A stretch of DNA of 10,142 bases, taken from contig JAJRRX010000071.1 of the NCBI GenBank assembly GCA_024279075.1, positions 1 through 10,142 on the forward strand. The letters are read 5' to 3'. The notes beneath the pieces were generated by a model. It did no database searches. It was given only the letters and a program-made list of their open reading frames with translations, and had not been told where the DNA came from. This document shows positions 1 to 6,517 of this stretch, in pieces. Positions within the stretch are counted from its first letter, which is position 1, and every line of letters starts with the position of its first letter. This stretch comes from Alphaproteobacteria bacterium (lineage in GTDB: Bacteria > Pseudomonadota > Alphaproteobacteria > Rhodobacterales > Rhodobacteraceae). Made by a program: the position numbers and the translations under genes.

Positions 1-372
1 ACAGGGGCCATACTGGTGGCGCTCGGGCATGAAAACGCGGGTGTGTTTTCTAATGATGACGCGCTGTGTAATGCCTTCCTGAAAGCCGCCGAGGCCGAGG
101 GGGAGGGCGCGTGGCGCATGCCGCTGGCCAAGGCCTATGACAAGCTGATCGACACCCGCATGGCCGATATGAAAAACACAGGCGGGCGGATGGCGGGGTC
201 GATCACTGCCGCGCAATTCTTGCAGCGCTTTGTGAAGGACGACATGCCGTGGATCCATCTGGATATCGCAGGTGTCGCCTCGCCGGGGCCAACGGGGCTG
301 GCCCCCAAGGGCGCAACAGGCTGGGGTGTGCAGGCGCTCAACCGCCTGATTGCTGACAATTTTGAAGGTTAA
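1..372 (+). CDS. pepA: Leucyl aminopeptidase, C-terminal part (partial at left edge)
   Basis: This is the last 123 codons of a leucyl aminopeptidase (peptidase family M17), a cytosolic hexameric metallo-exopeptidase that removes N-terminal residues from peptides. The frame is open from base 1 and stops at TAA 370-372, so the start and most of the catalytic domain lie outside the window. What remains begins at TGAILVALGHENAGVFSND, the stretch just after the family's NTDAEGR signature. It then shows the conserved KNTGGR and GSITAAQFL segments and the C-terminal WIHLDIAG. The metal ligands themselves are upstream and cannot be checked. The stop is 3 bases before the GTG of holC, so the two are almost certainly co-transcribed, a common arrangement in Proteobacteria. 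There is no sign of damage. Identification is firm. Confidence 0.95.
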   Translation, partial: TGAILVALGHENAGVFSNDDALCNAFLKAAEAEGEGAWRMPLAKAYDKLIDTRMADMKNTGGRMAGSITAAQFLQRFVKDDMPWIHLDIAGVASPGPTGLAPKGATGWGVQALNRLIADNFEG

Positions 373-375
373 CAG

Positions 376-831
376 GTGGAAATCCGCTTTTATCACCTGA
401 CCCAAACCCCGCTGGAGCATACCCTGCCTAATCTGCTGGCCAAATCGCTAGAGCGCGGCTGGCGGGTGCTGGTGCAGGGCGGGGATGAAGCGCGGCTTAG
501 GTTTTTGGACAGCCATCTCTGGACCTTTTCCGAGGACAGCTTTTTGCCTCATGGGCTGGAAGGCGAGGGCGGGGCGCAGCCGATTTGGCTCACGACCTCT
601 GATAGCAACCCAAACCAAGCAGGGGTGCTAATGTTGATCGACGGTGCCCGCGCCACGCCCGCGCGCATGCAGGGCTTTGACCTTGTAACCCTGTTTTTTG
701 ACGGGGCCGACCAAGCTGCCGTTACGCTAGCGCGCGAAGATTGGAAAGCCGTTACTGAAGCCAAGCTCCCTGCTGTCTATTGGGCGCAAGAAAATGGCAC
801 TTGGGTGCAAAAAGCCAAATCAGAAGCGTGA
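376..831 (+). CDS. holC: DNA polymerase III subunit chi
   Basis: This encodes the 151-residue chi subunit of the DNA polymerase III holoenzyme, close to the usual length of about 145-150. Chi pairs with psi in the clamp-loader complex and contacts single-stranded-DNA-binding protein. The N-terminus (IRFYHLTQTPLEHTLPNLL, about residues 3-21) matches the family's opening beta strand and helix. The conserved middle follows: RVLVQGG at 30-36, a LD..LWT segment at 44-50, and FLPHG at 56-60. The start is GTG at 376, the first start codon after the pepA stop. A weak ribosome site (AAGG) overlaps the end of pepA, so translation is probably coupled. In alphaproteobacteria holC often follows pepA, which supports both calls. 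Confidence 0.93.
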   Translation: MEIRFYHLTQTPLEHTLPNLLAKSLERGWRVLVQGGDEARLRFLDSHLWTFSEDSFLPHGLEGEGGAQPIWLTTSDSNPNQAGVLMLIDGARATPARMQGFDLVTLFFDGADQAAVTLAREDWKAVTEAKLPAVYWAQENGTWVQKAKSEA

Positions 832-843
832 GCGCTTACTCAA

Positions 844-861
844 GGAGAATAAGTCTTCTCC
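844..861 (+). terminator. Weak hairpin after holC
   Basis: GGAGAA (844-849) and TTCTCC (856-861) can pair around a 6-base loop, 12 bases past the holC stop. It is followed by GTTGTTTAAG rather than a T run, so it is at best a weak or factor-assisted terminator for pepA-holC. Confidence 0.25.
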
Positions 862-907
862 GTTGTTTAAGATGCACTCAAGGGTTGAAGTAACACTCCG
901 AAAACTG

Positions 908-982
908 ATAGATAGGCAAATGGATGCCCGTATTTTCGCGTTTGCGTTCTATGCTCTAAGTCATTGAAGATCGTCTATCTAT
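908..982. repeat. 8-bp inverted repeat pair reaching the start codon at 981
   Basis: ATAGATAG at 908-915 is the exact reverse complement of CTATCTAT at 975-982. The second copy includes the first two bases of the ATG at 981. In an RNA beginning upstream of 908, the two could pair and cover the initiation region. A TTGAAG (885-890) followed 17 bases later by ATAGAT (908-913) could be a promoter, but the -10 match is poor. The rest of 832-980 shows no other recognisable element. Eight bases of complementarity over 75 bases can arise by chance, so this is only a recorded observation. Confidence 0.25.
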
Positions 983-1961
983 GCAACAAACAGATATTGG
1001 TAACGCGAATGTCCTTATTCATATAGGCTGCCACAAAACTGCGTCGAGTTGGCTGCAAGAGAGAATCTTTGATAACACTGACCTCAACTTTTCAGCGTTA
1101 CATATGCCTGCTGCCAAAGAGGCGTCTTCGATTCGGCGTTTAAAATCTGTGGCGGAAATGATGCTTTTGAAAAACGCGTCCAAACAGTATTTAGGCCCGC
1201 ATTATAAGCCTTTTGGGGATTTTTCAGCCACGTTTGCAGGGCAAATATTTGCGGCTAAACAAACCCATGTTTTGAGCCATGAAAGGCTTTCCGGCAACCC
1301 TCATAGCGGCGGTTTTGACCGGGTAACAAACTGCCTGAAACTACAGGAAATTTTGCCTTCTGCCAAAATTCTGATGGTTTTTAGAGAGCAAAAAACCATG
1401 ATCCGCTCTTGCTATCACCAATATATCGTTGCGGGTGGTAGCCTGTCTTTGTCGGGCTATATGCGGATGAAGTATAATTCCATTGTCCCGACATTTAACC
1501 TCGAGTATTTTCGCTATGATGATTTATTTGAGCTTTATGCCAAAAGCTTTGGTGCTGAAAATGTGTTGGCTTTACCCTATGAAATGTTCAGCCAAACCCC
1601 TTCCGAATTTTTGCAGCACATCCAGCGCTTTGTTGGCTCGGGCGCCGATATGTCCCATGTGGATAGCAAAACAAAAGTGAACGACCGGAAAAACCCGTGG
1701 TTGCTGGTGAAATTTCGCCTTCTTAATAGGTTAGTGCGGCAAATAAATTTTTTTGAGCTCTCAAAGAAACGCCGCTCTCTGGCGCATTTACTCTCTTGCG
1801 CGCCGGTGATTAAAAACTTGAAATCCACCAGCATTCTAAAGCGCCAAGAGCGCCGCGAGATGGACTTTATTGCGCGTGAGATCGAAAGTTTTTTCACCCA
1901 GAGCAACCAAAACCTCGAAGCGCTTTCTGGCATATCCTTGCCGCAATACGGCTATAAATAG
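981..1961 (+). CDS. Sulfotransferase-like protein (PAPS-dependent family)
   Basis: This is a 326-residue predicted cytosolic protein of the sulfotransferase superfamily, which moves sulfate from PAPS to a sugar, lipid or other acceptor. The N-terminal loop LIHIGCHKTASSWLQ (residues 12-26) fits the 5'-phosphosulfate-binding site, usually HxGxxKTGTTxLQ. A second conserved stretch, SHERLSG (99-105), is followed by ILMVFRE...IRSCYHQY (130-147), where R135 and S143 are placed like the 3'-phosphate-binding Arg and Ser. The acceptor cannot be predicted; relatives often sit in surface-polysaccharide loci. The ATG at 981 is needed to keep the first motif, but there is no clear ribosome site. Base composition differs from its neighbours (hand counts of 27/60 and 25/60 GC against 39/60 in pepA and 37/60 in the ABC-F gene), suggesting acquisition. 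It ends 16 bases from the convergent stress-protein gene. Confidence 0.75.
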   Translation: MQQTDIGNANVLIHIGCHKTASSWLQERIFDNTDLNFSALHMPAAKEASSIRRLKSVAEMMLLKNASKQYLGPHYKPFGDFSATFAGQIFAAKQTHVLSHERLSGNPHSGGFDRVTNCLKLQEILPSAKILMVFREQKTMIRSCYHQYIVAGGSLSLSGYMRMKYNSIVPTFNLEYFRYDDLFELYAKSFGAENVLALPYEMFSQTPSEFLQHIQRFVGSGADMSHVDSKTKVNDRKNPWLLVKFRLLNRLVRQINFFELSKKRRSLAHLLSCAPVIKNLKSTSILKRQERREMDFIAREIESFFTQSNQNLEALSGISLPQYGYK

Positions 1962-1977
1962 GCAAGAATCACATATT

Positions 1978-2796
1978 TTAATGCGATAACAGCACTGGCA
2001 TTTTCGCCTTTTTAAGCACAGTATTTGTGACCCCGCCAAACAGGTCTTCCGCCAGTTTTGCGTGCTCATAGGCCCCCATTGCCAATATCCCGACCTCTTG
2101 CTCTTTCGCCGTTGCCAGAATGGTTTTTGCAATTTTGCGGGCTTTTTTCCTCACCAGTTTGGCCTTAAACCCGTGCCGCTCCAGTTGCAGCAAGGCGGGC
2201 TGCGCTTTCTTCGCCGCTGCTTCCGGCTCACCAATACAAAGCACCGATACTTTGGCGTTGTGCGCCATCAGTTTCATCACCTCCGACATTGCCCTTGAAG
2301 CGGCCCGTTTGCCATCCCATGCCAGCAACACGTGGCTGTTAAAACTGGCGGCATCATAGCCCAATGGCACCAGTAAAACCGGTTTGCCGCTGTTGCGGGC
2401 CACCACATCGGCATGGGCCTCCATATGCGGGAAATTAGGGCTTTTTTCTGGTTGCCCCATCACTACTAAATCATAGCCAAGCGCTGCGGACATCAGCATT
2501 TCATCGGCCTCGCCGTAAATATCCTGAAAATGAACGCGGCTAGCGGGGTGCTCAGACGTCATCTCCATAAATTTTACCCGCACCTCGTCGCGGTGCTGTT
2601 TATCGGCTTCTTCAAGCTGGTCCATCGCGGCTTGCGGCACGTGGCCACCATAAGCGTAAAGCATATTTGGCAAACCATGCGCCAATACGCCGGTAATATG
2701 GGCCTCAGAGCGCGCGGCCAATTTCAGGGCCATTTGCAGCGCGCTGATCGCGGGCGCGCCACCGTTAAAGGATACAAGAATATTTTTGATGGTCAT
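1978..2796 (-). CDS. Tandem universal stress protein (UspA family)
   Basis: This 272-residue cytosolic protein has two UspA domains in tandem, residues 1 to about 145 and about 150 to 272. Domain 1 opens with TIKNILVSFNGG and closes with DLVVMGQPEKS...KPVLLVP. Domain 2 opens with HVLLAWDGKRAASRAM and ends MGAYEHAKLAEDLFGGVTNTVL..MPVLLSH, the G..GxT pattern of the nucleotide-binding class, though with GGVTN rather than the classic GS. Such proteins aid survival under starvation, redox or oxygen stress by poorly known means. The start is ATG at 2796-2794, because a strong GGAGGA ribosome site lies 7 bases upstream. A TTG at 2811 would extend the frame by five codons but overlaps that site. An FNR-type box and a matching -10 lie upstream, so low-oxygen induction is likely. 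It has its own promoter although it follows marC and the protease gene on the same strand. Confidence 0.9.
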   Translation of the reverse strand: MTIKNILVSFNGGAPAISALQMALKLAARSEAHITGVLAHGLPNMLYAYGGHVPQAAMDQLEEADKQHRDEVRVKFMEMTSEHPASRVHFQDIYGEADEMLMSAALGYDLVVMGQPEKSPNFPHMEAHADVVARNSGKPVLLVPLGYDAASFNSHVLLAWDGKRAASRAMSEVMKLMAHNAKVSVLCIGEPEAAAKKAQPALLQLERHGFKAKLVRKKARKIAKTILATAKEQEVGILAMGAYEHAKLAEDLFGGVTNTVLKKAKMPVLLSH

Positions 2797-2803
2797 CGGT
2801 TTG

Positions 2804-2809
2804 TCCTCC
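2804..2809 (-). promoter_or_regulatory. Strong ribosome binding site setting the start of the stress-protein gene
   Basis: Read on the minus strand, GGAGGA lies 7 bases before the ATG at 2796. This favours that ATG over the TTG at 2811, whose codon overlaps the site itself. Confidence 0.85.
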
Positions 2810-2830
2810 AAAAGGATTTCCTATGGCCAT

Positions 2831-2836
2831 ATATTA
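2831..2836 (-). promoter_or_regulatory. Candidate -10 element for the stress-protein gene
   Basis: The minus strand reads TAATAT here. A transcript starting near 2823-2824 would have this hexamer at the -10 position and the FNR-type box (2858-2871) centred about 41 bases upstream. That is the class II FNR activator geometry, in which no -35 match is needed. The 5' leader would be about 27 bases. Confidence 0.5.
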
Positions 2837-2857
2837 GCGCGTGATATATCGCGCGCC

Positions 2858-2871
2858 TTGATCTAGGTCAG
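2858..2871 (-). promoter_or_regulatory. FNR/FnrL-type binding box
   Basis: The + strand reads TTGATCTAGGTCAG and the minus strand CTGACCTAGATCAA. The FNR family consensus is TTGAT-N4-ATCAA; here one half-site is perfect and the other is GTCAG. FnrL sites in Rhodobacterales tolerate such C/T exchanges within the half-sites. The box is centred at 2864.5, about 41 bases from the inferred transcription start, and overlaps the last codons and stop of the upstream protease gene. Stress-protein genes are known members of FNR-type regulons. Dnr-type regulators recognise nearly the same sequence, so which factor binds is open. Confidence 0.65.
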
Positions 2872-3458
2872 CGTATGAGGGTGAGCCTTGAGCCGGCGAT
2901 CTCGATTTTGCGAAAGCGCTCTAGGTAGCGCATGCCCAAGAGCGAGGTCTCCAGCGCGCCGCCATTAACGGTGGCGGTTACATTACGGTCAGTAAAGCGA
3001 CCAAGGGTGATTTTATCCAGCGTGATGCGGGCAATGGGCACAATGCCATTGGCGGTGCTGGCGCGGCCAGAATATATCAGGTCTCCCACAGGGTATCCGA
3101 GCAATTCAGCGTCTTGCTCGGATAGCACAATTTCCGAGGCACCGGTATCTATTACAAATTCGATCTTCTTGCCGTTCACCTCTATTTCGGCATAAAAATG
3201 CCCATCGCGCGCGCGATTAAAGCTCACTGTGCCTTGCTCCGAAATCAAAGCGCGCTCAGGGTATAGTGAGGCTTCAACGCGGTCTCGCAAGCTATAAGCA
3301 CCCACGGCCCCGACAAAAATAAGCCCCCAAATGGCGGCTTGTTGTAAGGTTTTATTCAGCTGCCCACGGCTGGAAATAACCATTGATCCGCCCACCACAA
3401 GCAGAATGAGGATCAAATAAACCAGTACCGCCTGATCACCGTTATTTAGATCACGCAT
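2868..3458 (-). CDS. Membrane-anchored retropepsin-like aspartic protease (TIGR02281 type)
   Basis: This 196-residue protein has two N-terminal membrane segments (about residues 10-28 and 41-56) followed by a single retropepsin-like domain. The active-site motif FVIDTGAS (101-108) carries the catalytic Asp at 104. The closing motif SLLGMRYLERF near residue 174 is the usual partner segment in this clan AA family (gag-asp_proteas type). Such one-domain proteases must dimerise so that two Asp residues form one site; the domain probably faces the periplasm. The natural substrate is not known for the bacterial family. Length is typical. The ATG at 3458-3456 directly follows the TAA of the marC-family gene (3461-3459) with no gap, so translation is probably coupled. 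Only a weak GGGG sits upstream. The last codons overlap the FNR-type box of the next gene. Confidence 0.88.
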   Translation of the reverse strand: MRDLNNGDQAVLVYLILILLVVGGSMVISSRGQLNKTLQQAAIWGLIFVGAVGAYSLRDRVEASLYPERALISEQGTVSFNRARDGHFYAEIEVNGKKIEFVIDTGASEIVLSEQDAELLGYPVGDLIYSGRASTANGIVPIARITLDKITLGRFTDRNVTATVNGGALETSLLGMRYLERFRKIEIAGSRLTLIR

Positions 3459-4070
3459 TTAAACCCCTAGCCCTATATCTCTGATTCCGTCTATCACAAA
3501 TTGCACGGAAAGGGCAGCTAAAAACATGCCAAGCAAGCGGCTGACAAGGTTAATGCCGGTTTGGCCAAGCAGGCGCTCTAGCACGCCGCTGAGCATAAAC
3601 ATGGTAAATACGATCAAAATCACCGCGACCATAACCCCGAATATCATCGCTTGGCCGCTAATGTCTGACTGCTGCCCGGTGAGCAGAATCATAGTTGTCA
3701 TTGCCCCCGGGCCAGCAATAAGCGGCATGGCGAGGGGAAAGACCGATGGGTCCGGCGCTGGCTCGGCTTGGTTTTCGCGGCGCTGGGTGCGTTTTTCAAA
3801 CAGCATTTCAATGGCGGTTAAAAAGAGCAATATACCACCGGATATGCGGAAAGCAGGCATGCCAATGCCGATGACAGAAAGCACGGTTTCCCCCGCCACG
3901 CCAAAGATCGCCAGTATCGCAATGCCGGTCAGGCAGGCCCGAATGGCAATGCCGCGCCGTTGGGCTTTGGTGTTGCCTTGCGTGACGGCCACAAAAAGCG
4001 GGGCCAGCCCGATAGGGTCTATGATCACGAAGAGTGATACAAAGGCGGTGATGGCGAGATCAAGTTCCAT
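3459..4070 (-). CDS. MarC family integral membrane protein
   Basis: This encodes a 203-residue inner-membrane protein of the MarC/YhcE-like family, with about six predicted membrane segments. Two conserved repeats are visible: IIDPIGLAPLFVAVT (residues 16-30) and FPLAMPLIAGPGAMTTMILL (111-130). The second is the family's most recognisable stretch. A charged loop (about 92-108, rich in E, K, R and P) lies between the halves. The function of the family is not established; the early link to multiple antibiotic resistance in Escherichia coli was later withdrawn. The start ATG at 4070 has an AAGGA ribosome site about 5 bases upstream on the minus strand. It heads a two-gene unit with the retropepsin-like protease. 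The divergent small secreted-protein gene starts 52-55 bases away, so their promoters share that gap. Confidence 0.92.
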   Translation of the reverse strand: MELDLAITAFVSLFVIIDPIGLAPLFVAVTQGNTKAQRRGIAIRACLTGIAILAIFGVAGETVLSVIGIGMPAFRISGGILLFLTAIEMLFEKRTQRRENQAEPAPDPSVFPLAMPLIAGPGAMTTMILLTGQQSDISGQAMIFGVMVAVILIVFTMFMLSGVLERLLGQTGINLVSRLLGMFLAALSVQFVIDGIRDIGLGV

Positions 4071-4122
4071 AATGTCCTTACGCGCGAAGCTGGTTTGGCT
4101 TGATTTAGGCGGTTTTTAGGTC

Positions 4123-4605
4123 ATGATGCAAGCCATGGATATGAGATTGTTTAAATACATACCGCTGATGTTGGCTCTGTCGGGGACACTGGCTGCCCAG
4201 CAGGTGCAAGATTGCGAAACCAACGCCGTTTTTCCTTATCAGACCACGGCAATGGCCATTGCTGAACCATGGGAGGCCAACACCCGCAGCTTTGCTGATG
4301 GCAAAGTGCGCATCGCGATTATGGACACGTGGGAGCCAGCATATGGGGCTTATTATCTGATGGTCATGTATTGGTCGGGCAATGAGGGTGGCGAACTGCG
4401 GACCTGCGATCTGGTATCGCAAGGCGAACTGGGTTTTGTAGGGATGACGCTTGAAGGCATGGAAGCCAGCTATAACGCGGGGCTTGGGCTTGTGCTAAAG
4501 GTGCCGACGACCTTTTATAATCCCGTAGAAGACGAATTCGAGGAGGGGTTTATCGAGGTTTTGATTGACCGCGCCGCCAACCGCGTAAAGGCCGCCCGCA
4601 TGTAG
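4123..4605 (+). CDS. Small secreted protein of unknown function
   Basis: I do not recognise a named family. The product is 160 residues from the ATG at 4123, or 159 from the ATG at 4126. The latter is better spaced (5 bases) from the weak TTAGG ribosome site ending at 4120; ATGs at 4135 and 4141 are also in frame. Residues 8-25 form a typical signal peptide, with a likely cut after Ala24 or Ala25 (GTLAA|QQ), so the mature form should be periplasmic. The mature part has only two cysteines, C31 and C95, which could form a disulfide. It is rich in aromatic and acidic residues (for example WEPAYGAYYLMVMYW at 70-84). It diverges from the marC gene and converges on the ABC-F gene across a hairpin. 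Intact length, signal peptide and normal composition support a real gene. Confidence 0.8.
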   Translation: MMQAMDMRLFKYIPLMLALSGTLAAQQVQDCETNAVFPYQTTAMAIAEPWEANTRSFADGKVRIAIMDTWEPAYGAYYLMVMYWSGNEGGELRTCDLVSQGELGFVGMTLEGMEASYNAGLGLVLKVPTTFYNPVEDEFEEGFIEVLIDRAANRVKAARM

Positions 4606-4624
4606 GGTAGGGTTTTACCCCACC
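4606..4624. terminator. Hairpin between convergent genes
   Basis: GGTAGGGT (4606-4613) and ACCCCACC (4617-4624) pair through seven of eight positions (one A-C mismatch) around a 3-base TTT loop. It fills the 20-base gap between the stop of the small secreted-protein gene and the stop of the ABC-F gene. No long T run follows on either strand, so it may work weakly in both directions. Confidence 0.5.
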
Positions 4625-4625
4625 A

Positions 4626-6479
4626 CTAGCCGCGTTCAACCCGCTCCAAAGCCTTCATCCACAGGCTTTCGGCGCGCTCAAGGCCTTTCATTACCTCTTT
4701 GCGCTTTTTGGTCCACTTTTCGATTTCCTCATGGTCGCCACGCTCATAAAGCGCTTTGTTGCCCAAGCGGCGGTCAATGTTATCACGCATTTCTTCGAGC
4801 TTGTTGACCCGCATTTCACACTTGGCCGCCTCTGCCCGCAGCCCGGCACCGGGCTTGGGTTTTGGGGCCTGCTTGGCGGGCTTGGGCTTTTTCTTCACAG
4901 GGTCTTTTACGGCCCCGCCGCGCTCGGAAAGCAACATCCGGCGATAGGCATCCATGTCGTCATGGTAAGGCTTCACGGCCCCGTCTTTCACCAGCCAAAG
5001 CCGATCAGCCACGAGTTCAACCAGTGAGCTATCGTGGCTCACCAAAATCACCGCACCGTTGTAAGCTGTCAGCGCCTGAACGAGGGCCTCGCGAGACTGA
5101 ATGTCTAGGTGGTTGGTTGGCTCATCGAGGATAATCAGATGCGGGGCATCAATCGTGGCCAGCAGCATGGAAAGCCGCGCCTTTTGCCCGCCTGAAAGCT
5201 TGGCGACCACGGTTTCCACCGCTTCGGCCCCGAGGCCACCCGCCGCCAAACGGCCACGGATTTTGGCAGGCGTTTCCTTCGGGCGCTCACGGTGCACATG
5301 CTGGATCGGAGTTTCGTCCAGGTGCAATTCATCGACCTGATGCTGGGCAAAGTAGCCGATGCGCAGCTTGTTGGAGCTGTGCAAAGTGCCGCCCATAATC
5401 TCCAACCGCCCCGCGATCAGCTTGGAAAGGGTCGATTTTCCTTGGCCGTTCGCGCCAAGCAGCGCAATCCGGTCATCTTGGTCAATCCGCAGATCAAGCC
5501 CGCGCAGAATGGCTTTGCCGTCATAGCCAACGCTGGCATTTTCCATGCGGATAATCGGCGGGGACAGCTCCTCGGGCGTCGGAAAGTTGAAGCTGGCCAC
5601 GCTATCGCCAACAATCTCGGCAATCGGCTTCATCCGCTCCAGCGCTTTCACCCGGCTTTGCGCCTGCTTGGCTTTAGAGGCTTTTGCCTTGAAGCGGTCC
5701 ACAAAGCTCTGCATATGCGCGCGCTCGCGGTCCTGCTTCTTTTTGGCCGAAACCAGCTGCTCGATCTTGGCGCGGCGCTGGTTTTCAAAATTGTCGTAAT
5801 TGCCCTGATATAGCGTCAGCTTTTGCTGATCCAAGTGCAGGATGGCGTTGACCGAGCGATTGAGCAGGTCTTTATCGTGGCTGACAATCAGCACGGTGTA
5901 GGGGTATTTGACGAGGAAATTTTCCAGCCAAATCGTGCCTTCAAGGTCCAAGTAGTTGGTCGGCTCGTCAAGCAGCAAAAAGTCCGGCTTGGCAAACAGC
6001 ACGGCAGCCAGCGCCACGCGCATGCGCCAGCCACCCGAGAAATCCTTGCAGGGGCGGGCTTGGGCTTCGGCATTAAAGCCAAGACCATTCAGAATAGCCG
6101 CCGCACGGGATTCCGCCGAGTGGCTCTCGATATCGGCCAAGCGTGTATGGATCTCCGCAATCCGCATTTCATCGGTTGCCGTCTCGGCCTCTTTCATCAG
6201 CGCATCGCGCTCGATGTCGGCCTCCAGCACCGTTTCCAGCAGGGAAAGATCACTCGCCGGAGCCTCCTGCGCCACGCCGCCAATGCGGGTGTTACGCGGA
6301 ATGCTGATCACGCCGTCATCCAACGTCCACTCGCCCCGAATGAGCTTGAAAAGCGTGGTTTTGCCGGTGCCATTGCGGCCAACAATGCCGACCTTATGGC
6401 CAGAGGGGATCATCGCTGTGGCATCATCCAACAGCACGCGGCCTTCCAAGCGGAAGGTAATATTTTTGATAGCTAACAT
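4626..6479 (-). CDS. ABC-F family ATPase, YheS-like
   Basis: This 617-residue cytosolic protein has two ABC ATPase domains and no membrane segments. ABC-F proteins bind the ribosomal E site and help translation. Domain 1 has Walker A GRNGTGKT (34-41), signature FSGGW (147-151), Walker B FLLLDEPTN (167-175) and switch His201. The linker that enters the ribosome (about 202-311) contains the conserved QSFVDRFKAKASKAKQAQSR region (257-276). Domain 2 has Walker A GANGQGKS (342-349), signature LSGGQ (428-432), Walker B LIILDEPTNHLD (448-459) and His482. A Lys/Pro-rich stretch (about 525-543) leads to a C-terminal coiled coil (about 545-615). Order, linker and overall sequence resemble Escherichia coli YheS more than Uup or EttA. 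The start ATG 6479 lacks a good ribosome site (an AAGG lies 13 bases away). It follows the LysE-type gene by 38 bases and may share its transcript. Confidence 0.93.
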   Translation of the reverse strand: MLAIKNITFRLEGRVLLDDATAMIPSGHKVGIVGRNGTGKTTLFKLIRGEWTLDDGVISIPRNTRIGGVAQEAPASDLSLLETVLEADIERDALMKEAETATDEMRIAEIHTRLADIESHSAESRAAAILNGLGFNAEAQARPCKDFSGGWRMRVALAAVLFAKPDFLLLDEPTNYLDLEGTIWLENFLVKYPYTVLIVSHDKDLLNRSVNAILHLDQQKLTLYQGNYDNFENQRRAKIEQLVSAKKKQDRERAHMQSFVDRFKAKASKAKQAQSRVKALERMKPIAEIVGDSVASFNFPTPEELSPPIIRMENASVGYDGKAILRGLDLRIDQDDRIALLGANGQGKSTLSKLIAGRLEIMGGTLHSSNKLRIGYFAQHQVDELHLDETPIQHVHRERPKETPAKIRGRLAAGGLGAEAVETVVAKLSGGQKARLSMLLATIDAPHLIILDEPTNHLDIQSREALVQALTAYNGAVILVSHDSSLVELVADRLWLVKDGAVKPYHDDMDAYRRMLLSERGGAVKDPVKKKPKPAKQAPKPKPGAGLRAEAAKCEMRVNKLEEMRDNIDRRLGNKALYERGDHEEIEKWTKKRKEVMKGLERAESLWMKALERVERG

Positions 6480-6517
6480 GAGGGGGCTTTTGCCTTAAGG
6501 GCAGGGGGGTGTCAACG

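Noticed and set aside
2797..2811. TTG at 2811 as start of the stress-protein gene
   Set aside because: It overlaps the GGAGGA ribosome site that is perfectly spaced for the ATG at 2796, and the family N-terminus fits MTIKNILV.
5823..6476. Long plus-strand open frame of 217 codons opposite the ABC-F gene
   Set aside because: It is the antisense shadow of a GC-rich gene with full ABC-F motifs; it has no recognisable domain.
6480..6517. Terminator hairpin between the LysE-type and ABC-F genes
   Set aside because: Only a 4-bp TGCC/GGCA stem with a 5-base loop can be formed and no T run follows on the minus strand.
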